DNA from: an uncultured Bacteroidales bacterium
GTDB taxonomy: Bacteria > Bacteroidota > Bacteroidia > Bacteroidales > UBA932
Length of the DNA: 64,000 nt
Direction of reading: 5' to 3'
NCBI GenBank assembly: GCA_944322605.1
Contig: CALUPD010000020.1
Location: 1-64,000, forward strand
Positions 40,250 to 47,754 of the stretch are shown here, piece by piece (the stretch's first letter is position 1; every line of letters begins with the position of its first letter). The notes beneath the pieces were generated by a model, which saw only the letters and a list, made by a program, of their open reading frames with translations, was not told the origin of the DNA and searched no databases. Position numbers and translations under genes: made by a program.

Positions 40250-41641
40250 TTATATGGAGTCTGCCTGGATGCGATTTTCCCCGGCGCGGCCCTGTTCTTT
40301 TTTTATGATCCTGTTTATAAGTATCCTGAATCTTGTATTATACAGGACTGCTGCGAAGAAAAGCCCTAACATGAGGCCCGTCCATACCCCGTATACTCCG
40401 AAATCGAGCACGAATCCGAATATGTAGCCCAAAGGGAGGCATACAAGGAAATAAGATATGAAGGACATTATCATCGGCACCTTGACGTCGGCCAGCGCTC
40501 TCAGGCTTGCGAGGCTCGACAGTTGCAGCGCGTCGAAAATTTGGTATATGGCGACAAGTATCAGGATGTTTGCAGTTATGGAAACGACTTCCTTGTCAGT
40601 AGTGTATATGAATGGAATATAGTTCCTGAAAATCACGAAGAGAAGCCCTGCCGTGCCCATAAGGAGCATGCTCAGGTGCATCGATGCCGTGGCTGCCATT
40701 TTGGCGTCCTTGTAATGGCCTCCTCCGTACTGGTGCGACACTCGTATGGTGGTTGCGGCCCCTATGCCTATCGCTATCATGAACGACAGCGTGCTCAGGC
40801 TTTGCGCGACCTGGTGGCCTGCGAGAGTAGTGGCCCCGAGCCATCCTACCATTATGGTGCTAAGGCTGAATGCGCATATTTCCGTCAGCGACTGGATCGA
40901 CAAAGGGAACGACGTGGACAGCAGCTGGCGGATCTGTTTCGCATGGAACGCCGTTTTTGAGAAATATTTCAGGTAATGGCGGTACGGGTAGACTGTCAGC
41001 AGCAGGGTTATGAATCCTGCAAGCATCATTATCCTGCTTATCAAAGTCGATATGGCGGCTCCGCTGACTCCCATTGCAGGCATTCCCAACTTCCCGTAAA
41101 TAAGGACCCAGTTGAGGAATATGTTCAGGACATTGGCCGACAAGGTAAGGTACATCGCGTATTTCGTTATCCCTATGCCTTCTGAAAATTGCCGTATTCC
41201 GAAAAACATTATTCCCGGAACTATCGTCCACAGCATTATGTTGTAATATTCTTTTGCAAATCCGAGGACTTCCGGATCCTGTCCCATCATAGGCATGAGA
41301 AAGCCTACTCCTGCGAGCGCCGCTGTTACGGCGATGCTCGCTATGAAATCTATAAGAAGCGAATTCTGGAAAAATGTTCCCGCCTGCCTGAAATTCCCTT
41401 TCCCGTAGGCCTGCCCTATATGCGGCGTAGAGCCTTGGGAAAAGCCTGTGCAGAATACTATTCCTATGATAAATATGGAGTTTGCAAAGGAAACGCCTGC
41501 CAGTTCCTTTGTTCCGAGATGGCCTACCATTATGTTGTCGGCAAGCTGCACGAGCATCTGTCCTGCCTGTGTCAGCATTATCGGGAAGGCCACTGTCAGG
41601 TTCCTTCTGTAGAACGGCTTGTATGTCTGGTAAAAATTCAT
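40250..41641 (-). CDS. MATE-family efflux transporter
   Basis: 463 residues, 12 transmembrane helices in two similar halves, with MATE phrases (LADNIMVGHLGTKELAGVSFANS, STMVGWLGATTLAGHQVAQSLS-type). The family exports cationic drugs or metabolites in exchange for Na+ or H+. It begins a four-gene minus-strand unit with GT39, a methyltransferase and gtrA. The start lies about 24 nt past a TATATTTG box supplied by an R1 repeat. Confidence 0.92.
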   Translation of the reverse strand: MNFYQTYKPFYRRNLTVAFPIMLTQAGQMLVQLADNIMVGHLGTKELAGVSFANSIFIIGIVFCTGFSQGSTPHIGQAYGKGNFRQAGTFFQNSLLIDFIASIAVTAALAGVGFLMPMMGQDPEVLGFAKEYYNIMLWTIVPGIMFFGIRQFSEGIGITKYAMYLTLSANVLNIFLNWVLIYGKLGMPAMGVSGAAISTLISRIMMLAGFITLLLTVYPYRHYLKYFSKTAFHAKQIRQLLSTSFPLSIQSLTEICAFSLSTIMVGWLGATTLAGHQVAQSLSTLSFMIAIGIGAATTIRVSHQYGGGHYKDAKMAATASMHLSMLLMGTAGLLFVIFRNYIPFIYTTDKEVVSITANILILVAIYQIFDALQLSSLASLRALADVKVPMIMSFISYFLVCLPLGYIFGFVLDFGVYGVWTGLMLGLFFAAVLYNTRFRILINRIIKKEQGRAGENRIQADSI

Positions 41642-41664
41642 ATCGTGTCAGTGCGAATAAGCGG

Positions 41665-41757
41665 CAAATATACTTAGAAACCTCGGTATAGAAAATGAAC
41701 TTGTTCGATTTTCTTTACCGAGGTGCTGCCGCATATGTGGCCGCAGGCCAAATATAC
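41665..41757 (-). repeat. R1 repeat, single minus-strand copy at the MATE promoter
   Basis: Read on the minus strand: TATATTTGGCC-TGC-GGCC, then CACCTCGGTAAAGAAAATC with its complementary arm ATTTTCTATA, CCGAGG, and a closing TATATTTG (plus 41665-41672) facing the MATE gene. The arm is self-complementary (GAAAAT/ATTTTC and GAAC/GTTC). It is nearly the same as the last units at 47.5 and 50.7 kb, in the opposite orientation. Confidence 0.85.
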
Positions 41758-41778
41758 TTACAATTAGGAAGATTTTCG

Positions 41779-41786
41779 TATTTTTG
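41779..41786 (+). promoter_or_regulatory. Putative -7 box of the phosphohexomutase gene
   Basis: TATTTTTG matches TAnnTTTG just beyond the outer end of the R1 copy, 125 nt before the start codon. The -33 element is weak (TTAC, 17 nt away). The remaining bases 41787-41911 show nothing else. Confidence 0.45.
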
Positions 41787-41911
41787 TAAACCAAACTCGG
41801 GCGCGGGGCGGCAATTCGCCGCCTCTGCTGGCCGGCGGTCCGGAAACAGGGGCTTTTGGCGAACCTTGTTTGCGTGCATAGCATATTGTTAACGGAAAAA
41901 ATAAAAAGTTT

Positions 41912-43588
41912 ATGGATTATATGAAAGTGGCGGAATCATGGCTTTCCCCTTTTTTCGACAGCGATACGAGGAAGGAAGTTTCGGATATGATGGAGCATGA
42001 TCCGCAGAAATTAGAGGACGCGTTCTATAAGCGTCTCGAATTCGGTACCGGAGGGCTTCGCGGAATAATGGGAGCCGGCACCAACAGGATGAACAGATAC
42101 ACTGTCGCGATGGCTACGCAGGGTTTTTCCGAATATCTGAAGGAAAATGCCGGAGGGGGCAGGGAAAGGCTGTCAGTCGCCATATCGTATGACAGCCGTA
42201 ATAACAGCAGGCAGTTCGCGCAGGTGGCCGCTTCGGTTTTTGCCGCGAACGGGATAGACGCGTTCCTGTTCGACGATATGAGGCCTACCCCTGAACTGAG
42301 TTTTGCCATACGCTATCTGAAATGCGACGCGGGAGTCATGATTACCGCATCGCATAACCCTAAGGAATACAACGGGTACAAGGCTTTCTGGTCGGACGGC
42401 GGCCAGGTCGTTCCTCCTCATGACAAAGGCATAATTTCGAAGGTGGCCATGATTTCTTCTCCGGCGGAGGTGAAGTTCGAAGGAGGAACCGGAAAAATTG
42501 CAATTATAGGAAAAGAAGTGGACGAGGCTTATCTGTCTGCCGTTTCGTCGCTGCTTATGTCGCCCGAATCGGTCGCGAGGCATGGCGGGATGAAAATCGT
42601 GTATTCCCCGCTTCACGGCACTGGCATAAAGTTAGTTCCGGAGGCTTTGGAAAGAAACGGTTTCAGGAACGTGGCATGCCAAAAGGAACAATCGGTCCCT
42701 GACGGCAATTTCCCTACGGTCAAGTCTCCCAATCCGGAAGAGCATTCGGCTTTGGAACTGTCCCTTGAACTTGCCGATGAAACAGGCGCGGACATAGTGC
42801 TTGCCACGGATCCGGATGCCGACAGGGTAGGCGTGGCGGTGAGGAATGATGAGGGGAAAATGGTCTTGCTTAACGGGAACCAGACGGCATCGCTGCTGGT
42901 ATATTACCTGTTGAGCCGGCGCAAGGAGAAAAACATGCTGGATGACAAGTGCTATATCGTAAAGACCATAGTCACTACCGAACTGATCTCGGAAATAGCG
43001 CGAGATTTCGGTGTCAGGACCTACGATGTGCTGACAGGTTTCAAATACATAGCGGAAGAAGTCCGAAAGAGGGAAGGCAGGGAAGTGTTCATATGCGGAG
43101 GGGAGGAAAGCTATGGCTTCAATACGGGAGAATTCGTGCGCGACAAGGATGCCGTATCGACATGCTGCCTCGTTGCCGAATGCGCGGCGTGGGCTGCCGA
43201 TTCAGGCACGAGCCTGTACGGGCTTCTTTGCAGGATTTATCAGAAGTACGGATACTATAAGGAGTCTTTGGTGTCCATCGTCAAAAAAGGAAAGGACGGG
43301 CTTGAGGAAATAGGCCGCATGATGTCTTCGCTGCGCAAGTCTCCTTTTTCCGAAATATGCGGATTTCCTGTTGCCAAGGTCGTGGATTACAAGGACAGCC
43401 TTTCTACGGGCTTGCCGGAGTCCGATGTCTTGCGCTTCTTCTGCTCCAACGGGATGACGGTTTCTGCGAGGCCTTCTGGAACCGAGCCTAAGATCAAGTT
43501 CTATTTCGGTGTCAAGGGCAGTTCTTGCGATGACGCGTCTTGCCTGCTTGAAAAGGCGGAAAAGCACGTTTTGGAGAATTTGCCGTAA
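41912..43588 (+). CDS. Phospho-sugar mutase (alpha-D-phosphohexomutase)
   Basis: 558 residues. The active-site serine lies in ITASHNPKEYNGYK (~145), the metal loop is DPDADRVGVA (~293-302), the sugar-specificity loop GGEESYGF is near 390, and the phosphate-binding loop SARPSGTEPKIKFY is near 520. This length and order match the phosphoglucomutase/phosphomannomutase group, moving phosphate between C1 and C6 of a hexose. It appears to be monocistronic. Which hexose it prefers cannot be told from sequence. Confidence 0.94.
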   Translation: MDYMKVAESWLSPFFDSDTRKEVSDMMEHDPQKLEDAFYKRLEFGTGGLRGIMGAGTNRMNRYTVAMATQGFSEYLKENAGGGRERLSVAISYDSRNNSRQFAQVAASVFAANGIDAFLFDDMRPTPELSFAIRYLKCDAGVMITASHNPKEYNGYKAFWSDGGQVVPPHDKGIISKVAMISSPAEVKFEGGTGKIAIIGKEVDEAYLSAVSSLLMSPESVARHGGMKIVYSPLHGTGIKLVPEALERNGFRNVACQKEQSVPDGNFPTVKSPNPEEHSALELSLELADETGADIVLATDPDADRVGVAVRNDEGKMVLLNGNQTASLLVYYLLSRRKEKNMLDDKCYIVKTIVTTELISEIARDFGVRTYDVLTGFKYIAEEVRKREGREVFICGGEESYGFNTGEFVRDKDAVSTCCLVAECAAWAADSGTSLYGLLCRIYQKYGYYKESLVSIVKKGKDGLEEIGRMMSSLRKSPFSEICGFPVAKVVDYKDSLSTGLPESDVLRFFCSNGMTVSARPSGTEPKIKFYFGVKGSSCDDASCLLEKAEKHVLENLP

Positions 43589-43642
43589 TTGCCGTATGAT
43601 TCAGGTTTCTTCAAAAAAATAATTTATTTTGATAATAAATAT

Positions 43643-43650
43643 TATATTTG
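43643..43650 (+). promoter_or_regulatory. Putative -7 box of the Fn3 lipoprotein gene
   Basis: TATATTTG is a perfect TAnnTTTG match, 45 nt before the start codon, in a very AT-rich stretch. No clear -33 element. Confidence 0.5.
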
Positions 43651-43695
43651 TAAGACATAACTACATCGCTTTAATGAATTAAAATAAACACAAGT

Positions 43696-44886
43696 ATGAA
43701 AAGAACTTTCATTACCATTCTGTCGGCCATTGCTGTGATGGCCGGTCTGTCGTCTTGCGAGCCAGCTGAAACTCCTGGCAAGGCAAGGACTTTGGATGCT
43801 CCGGCGAACCTTAGATTCGAGGTTCAGGACGATTTGACATTTATCATTTCATGGGATGCCGTTGAGGACGCCGTTTCCTATACTGTTCTGTTCAATAACG
43901 AGGAGGAAATCGTGGAAGAGACCACTTTCGTGAAAACAGTAGAAAGGCTTGCCCAATATAATGTAAGGGTGAGAGCCAACGGCGACAACAAAATGCTTTT
44001 CGATTCGGACTGGTCTACGATTACTGTAGGGCAGACTCCTGAAATATTGGATGTGCCGCAGCCACGCATAGAATCCAAAGTGGACGGCAATACCGTTACG
44101 ATTTCATGGGATCCGATAGAACATGCAAGCAGCTACCACTATACATTCACTCCGGCCAATTCCGTTCCTGTCGAAGCCGAGACTTCTGACACGAAAGTCG
44201 TTTTCGAGGATCTCGCAGTAGGCCAGTATACGTTTGAAATGTATGCCGTGGCTGAAGACATTTATTACAGGGATTCAAGGTCGAGCGATGCTCTTACGGT
44301 AGTGATAATCGACCAAAGATGGATCGGATCATGGGATTTCACCTCCGAAAGGACTCTTGAATTCTCATTGGACGAGGAAGATCCTTCCATAATTTACGAC
44401 GTGTTCGTCGACGAGCCTTTCAGCGGAACGATAAGGATAGAGGAAGATCCTTCGGGGACAGGGAATCTTTTGGTTTACGGGCTGTCTACAATGTATCCTC
44501 GCGCTGCTACGAGGGCTGCGATGGACGATGAATTCAATCTTATGATTTACGGCGGAATCGGCGTTCAGATCGAAGGCGATGATTCCAATGATTCCCGCAT
44601 GTGGATTCCTTACGCAAGCACTACGGAAGAAGGAGTCAATGCATTCATATCCATGTCCTCCGGTTCGCAGGCTGTAATAGAGCTGACCATGATAGGCGGT
44701 CAGGACAATGCCGTGTCTACTCTTGCTTCCGGCACTCTCGGAAACGGCAGTGGATTTACGGTGGAAACTTTGGAAATATTCGGAATAAATTCCAATACAG
44801 GACATTATTATCTGCTTTATGAGGAAAGCGCTTATCCGGTAAGGCTTTGGGCCGGCGTAATGCAATTGACCAGGGTTGCCGAATAG
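43696..44886 (+). CDS. Fn3-domain surface lipoprotein
   Basis: 396 residues. The lipobox is GLSSC (Cys21) followed by EPAET, again acidic. Two Fn3 domains are clear: ~35-115 (starts APANLRFEVQDDLTFIISWD) and ~125-205 (starts QPRIESKVDGNTVTISWDPI). The C-terminal ~180 residues form a separate beta-rich domain with no family recognised. A role in surface binding is inferred only from the architecture. The gene ends just before a bidirectional terminator shared with clpB. Confidence 0.82.
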   Translation: MKRTFITILSAIAVMAGLSSCEPAETPGKARTLDAPANLRFEVQDDLTFIISWDAVEDAVSYTVLFNNEEEIVEETTFVKTVERLAQYNVRVRANGDNKMLFDSDWSTITVGQTPEILDVPQPRIESKVDGNTVTISWDPIEHASSYHYTFTPANSVPVEAETSDTKVVFEDLAVGQYTFEMYAVAEDIYYRDSRSSDALTVVIIDQRWIGSWDFTSERTLEFSLDEEDPSIIYDVFVDEPFSGTIRIEEDPSGTGNLLVYGLSTMYPRAATRAAMDDEFNLMIYGGIGVQIEGDDSNDSRMWIPYASTTEEGVNAFISMSSGSQAVIELTMIGGQDNAVSTLASGTLGNGSGFTVETLEIFGINSNTGHYYLLYEESAYPVRLWAGVMQLTRVAE

Positions 44887-44908
44887 TTCTCCTGCCTTAT
44901 AGGCATAT

Positions 44909-44945
44909 AAAAAAGGCGCGCATTTTTTACATGCGTGCCTTTTTT
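44909..44945. terminator. Bidirectional terminator between Fn3 lipoprotein and clpB
   Basis: AAAAAAGGCGCGCAT pairs with ATGCGTGCCTTTTTT with an 8-nt T-rich loop. It has T-runs in both directions and sits between two convergent genes. Confidence 0.9.
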
Positions 44946-44961
44946 ATTCGCCTGAGGCGTG

Positions 44962-47109
44962 TCATTGCCTGGACGTGAATTTTATCTTTCCGCCGTCAAG
45001 GTCGACATAGATAGGTTTTTCCTTGTCTATTTCTCCTTTGATCAAGGCTGTCGCAAGGGAATTGATGAGCTCTTTCTGCAAAAGCCTCTTGATCGGCCTT
45101 GCTCCGTATGCCGGGTCGTATCCGCGTTTTGCAAGCGAGCTTATTGCGGCTTCGCTGAATTCGATGGATATTCCTTTGCTTTTAAGCATCTTTCTCAATT
45201 GCGAAATCTGGAGTTCGAGAATCTTCCTGATGTCGTCTTCGGTAAGAGGCTCGAACATTATTATCTCGTCGATCCTGTTTATGAATTCAGGCCTTACTTT
45301 GGTTTTCAGTATCTGTATTACCTTTTGCCTGCATTCGTCCATGACCGTTTCCTTGTTGGACTTGTCTACCTTTTCCATGTATTCCTGGATTACGTCGGAA
45401 CCTATGTTGGAGGTCATTATCAGTATCGTGTTCTTGAAGTTCACGGTACGTCCCTTGTTGTCCGTAAGCCTTCCGTCATCCAGTACCTGAAGGAGTATGT
45501 TGAATACGTCCGGATGCGCCTTTTCGATTTCGTCAAGCAGGATTACCGAATACGGTTTCCTTCTTACGGCTTCAGTGAGCTGTCCGCCTTCATCGTATCC
45601 GACATATCCCGGAGGCGCGCCGACAAGCCTGCTGACAGAGTGCCTTTCCTGGTATTCGCTCATGTCTATCCTGGTCATCATGTTTTCATCGTTGAACAGG
45701 AATTCGGCCAACGCTTTCGCCAGTTCTGTTTTTCCAACTCCCGTTGTTCCGAGGAAAAGGAACGAGCCTATCGGCCTTTTTTCGTTCTGAAGTCCGGCGC
45801 GGCTTCTCCTTACAGCGTTGGATACCGCGTTTATGGCTTCGTCCTGGCCTATGACTCTCTGATGAAGGGCTTCTTCCATCCTGACGAGTTTTTCCTTTTC
45901 GCTTTCAAGCATTCTCTTCACAGGTATGCCTGTCCATTTTGCAACCACTTCCGCTATGTCTTCAGGAGTGACTGATTCGGTGATAAGAGGGTTCGGGTCG
46001 GATTTGAGCTTTTCTTCGATGCCTTTGAGCTTTTCCTGCAACGATCCTATTTTCCCGTACCGTATTTCGGCCACTTTCCCGTAATCTCCGCTCCTTTCCG
46101 CCTCTGCGGCCTTGAATTTGAGGGTTTCGATTTCTTTCCTTATTTCCTGCGACTGGTCGAGAAGTTCTTTCTCTTTTTTCCATTTTTCGTTCTTGACCTT
46201 GCGTTCGGCGTTCAATGCCTGAAGTTCGCTGTCGATTTCGGACAGTTTCGGCGATTTGCCTTCGCGCTTGATGGCCGCCTTTTCTATTTCGAGCTGCTTG
46301 ATTTTCCTGTCGAGTTCGTCTATGGCGTCAGGGACGGAATTCATTTCCAGCCTCAGTTTTGCCGCCGCCTCGTCCACGAGGTCGATTGCCTTGTCCGGCA
46401 AGTACCTGTTCGTTATGTACCTGTGGGACAATTCGACTGCCGCTATCAGGGAGTCGTCGTCGATTTTTACCTTATGGTGGTTCTCGTACCTTTCTTTAAG
46501 GCCTCTTAATATGGAAATAGCTTCGGCAGGAGACGGTTCGTCTACCATTACCATTTGGAACCTTCTTTCGAGGGCCTTGTCCTTTTCGAAGTACTTCTGG
46601 TATTCGTCGAGTGTCGTCGAGCCGATCGACCTGAGTTCCCCTCTTGCGAGGGCCGGCTTTAGTATGTTGGCTGCGTCCATCGCCCCGGAGCTTTGGCCTG
46701 CTCCGACAAGAGTATGTATTTCATCGATGAACAGTATGATTTCGCCGTTGCTGTCCACTACGCTTTTCACTACCGCCTTGAGACGTTCTTCGAATTCCCC
46801 CTGGTATTTTGCGCCTGCGATCAGCGCACCCATGTCGAGAGAGTAGATTTCCTTGTTTTTCAAGTTTTCAGGAACATCTCCGTTTACTATCCTTTGTGCT
46901 ATGCCTTCGGCGATGGCTGTTTTTCCTACGCCAGGCTCTCCGACGAGGATAGGGTTGTTCTTGGTTCTTCTGCTAAGAATCTGGAGGACCCTCCTTATTT
47001 CCTCGTCCCTGCCTATCACCGGGTCCAGCTTTCCTTCGCGCGCCGACTTGTTGAGGTTGATTGCGAACCTCGCAAGCGCGTCATTCTGATTTTGCTGTTG
47101 TTCGTTCAT
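44962..47109 (-). CDS. clpB: ClpB disaggregase lacking the N-terminal domain
   Basis: 715 residues instead of ~860. The chain starts almost at the first AAA+ domain ([19 protein letters not shown]). NBD1 has Walker [10 protein letters not shown] and the FIDEIH Walker B. A full coiled-coil M-domain (~245-385) identifies ClpB rather than ClpA/C. NBD2 has GTTGVGKTE and [10 protein letters not shown]. The ~150-residue Clp_N substrate-binding domain is absent, and no trace of it is seen in 47110-47320. E. coli makes a similar short form by internal initiation; here it appears to be the only product of this locus. Works with DnaK to resolubilise aggregates. Confidence 0.93.
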   Translation of the reverse strand: MNEQQQNQNDALARFAINLNKSAREGKLDPVIGRDEEIRRVLQILSRRTKNNPILVGEPGVGKTAIAEGIAQRIVNGDVPENLKNKEIYSLDMGALIAGAKYQGEFEERLKAVVKSVVDSNGEIILFIDEIHTLVGAGQSSGAMDAANILKPALARGELRSIGSTTLDEYQKYFEKDKALERRFQMVMVDEPSPAEAISILRGLKERYENHHKVKIDDDSLIAAVELSHRYITNRYLPDKAIDLVDEAAAKLRLEMNSVPDAIDELDRKIKQLEIEKAAIKREGKSPKLSEIDSELQALNAERKVKNEKWKKEKELLDQSQEIRKEIETLKFKAAEAERSGDYGKVAEIRYGKIGSLQEKLKGIEEKLKSDPNPLITESVTPEDIAEVVAKWTGIPVKRMLESEKEKLVRMEEALHQRVIGQDEAINAVSNAVRRSRAGLQNEKRPIGSFLFLGTTGVGKTELAKALAEFLFNDENMMTRIDMSEYQERHSVSRLVGAPPGYVGYDEGGQLTEAVRRKPYSVILLDEIEKAHPDVFNILLQVLDDGRLTDNKGRTVNFKNTILIMTSNIGSDVIQEYMEKVDKSNKETVMDECRQKVIQILKTKVRPEFINRIDEIIMFEPLTEDDIRKILELQISQLRKMLKSKGISIEFSEAAISSLAKRGYDPAYGARPIKRLLQKELINSLATALIKGEIDKEKPIYVDLDGGKIKFTSRQ

Positions 47110-47207
47110 ATGTTGTTTTCTCCTTTTTTGCTATTGCTTTTAAGTTTATTAAAGCTACTTCAAAGTTTTTGCCATTGCTTGAAGTTCGGCTATAAACGAG
47201 GTGAATG

Positions 47208-47307
47208 TGTCAAAATGGCGATAGGAATTATTATTTTTTTTGAATATTTACGACAATTTGGCATTGATTATTGATTTAAATGGGCTTTGTATGTCAAAAT
47301 GACATAC
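47208..47307. promoter_or_regulatory. Palindromic operator-like sites upstream of clpB
   Basis: A perfect inverted repeat GTATGTCA-AAA-TGACATAC occupies 47289-47307. A related half-conserved site TGTCAAAATGGC lies at 47208-47219, about 100 nt before the clpB start. Paired TGTCA/TGACA sites upstream of a chaperone gene suggest a regulator-binding site. It does not resemble the CIRCE sequence of HrcA. Confidence 0.5.
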
Positions 47308-47340
47308 GGACCGGGCCCGTGCCTTGGAATGTCTCCAAGT

Positions 47341-47564
47341 TGCGCCTGAGGCGGAGCAAATATGCATTTGCATTGCTCTCGGCTTCTGCGTAATTTGGCC
47401 CTGTGGGCCACATATGCTGTCGCGCCTGAGGCAATTGCAAGCAGACTTGCATTGCTCTCGGCTTCTGCGCAATTTGGCCCTGTGGGCCACATATACTGTA
47501 GCACCTCGGTAAAGAAAATCAAACAAGTTCATTTTCTTTACTCTCGGTTTCTGCGTATATTTGC
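47341..47564 (+). repeat. R1 array of three units upstream of the uvrA2-like gene
   Basis: Units begin at about 47342, 47422 and 47501 (periods 80 and 79). Each has CCTGAGG or CCTCGG, a variable self-complementary arm (for example GCAATTGCAAG pairing with CTTGCATTGC in unit 2), TGCTCTCGGCTTCTGCG, a box related to TATATTTG and, in units 1 and 2, the hairpin GGCCC-TGT-GGGCC. Only the last unit has an intact TATATTTG (47556-47563), facing the downstream gene. Confidence 0.85.
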
Positions 47565-47589
47565 TAACCGGACCAAGAGGATAATTTTC

Positions 47590-47754
47590 ATGAAACGCCT
47601 CGTCTCGCTTTTGACTTTGCCGAATCATGCGCGCTGTCAAAGGCTGTGTTCCGGAGGAATTCAGGCAGAAAAGAAAAACTGCCGTTGCCTGAGCAAAGAA
47701 ACAGGTGGAAGTGACGAAAATTTCAAGAAAGAGATATGCATATATCATGACTGA
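47590..47754 (+). CDS. Possible leader peptide ORF before the uvrA2-like gene
   Basis: A 54-codon frame starting MKRLVSLLTLPNHARCQRLC, about 20 nt past the predicted transcription start from the R1 promoter. Its stop overlaps the first codons of the uvrA2-like gene by 8 bases (ATGACTGA), an arrangement typical of translational coupling. The product is basic, with four Cys, and I recognise no family. It may be a regulatory upstream ORF or a chance frame. Confidence 0.35.
   Translation: MKRLVSLLTLPNHARCQRLCSGGIQAEKKNCRCLSKETGGSDENFKKEICIYHD

Noticed and set aside
47341..47564. R1 arrays as a CRISPR array
   Set aside because: The constant parts are long and broken into blocks, the variable parts are self-complementary instead of foreign-like spacers, units are few, and no cas gene is present.
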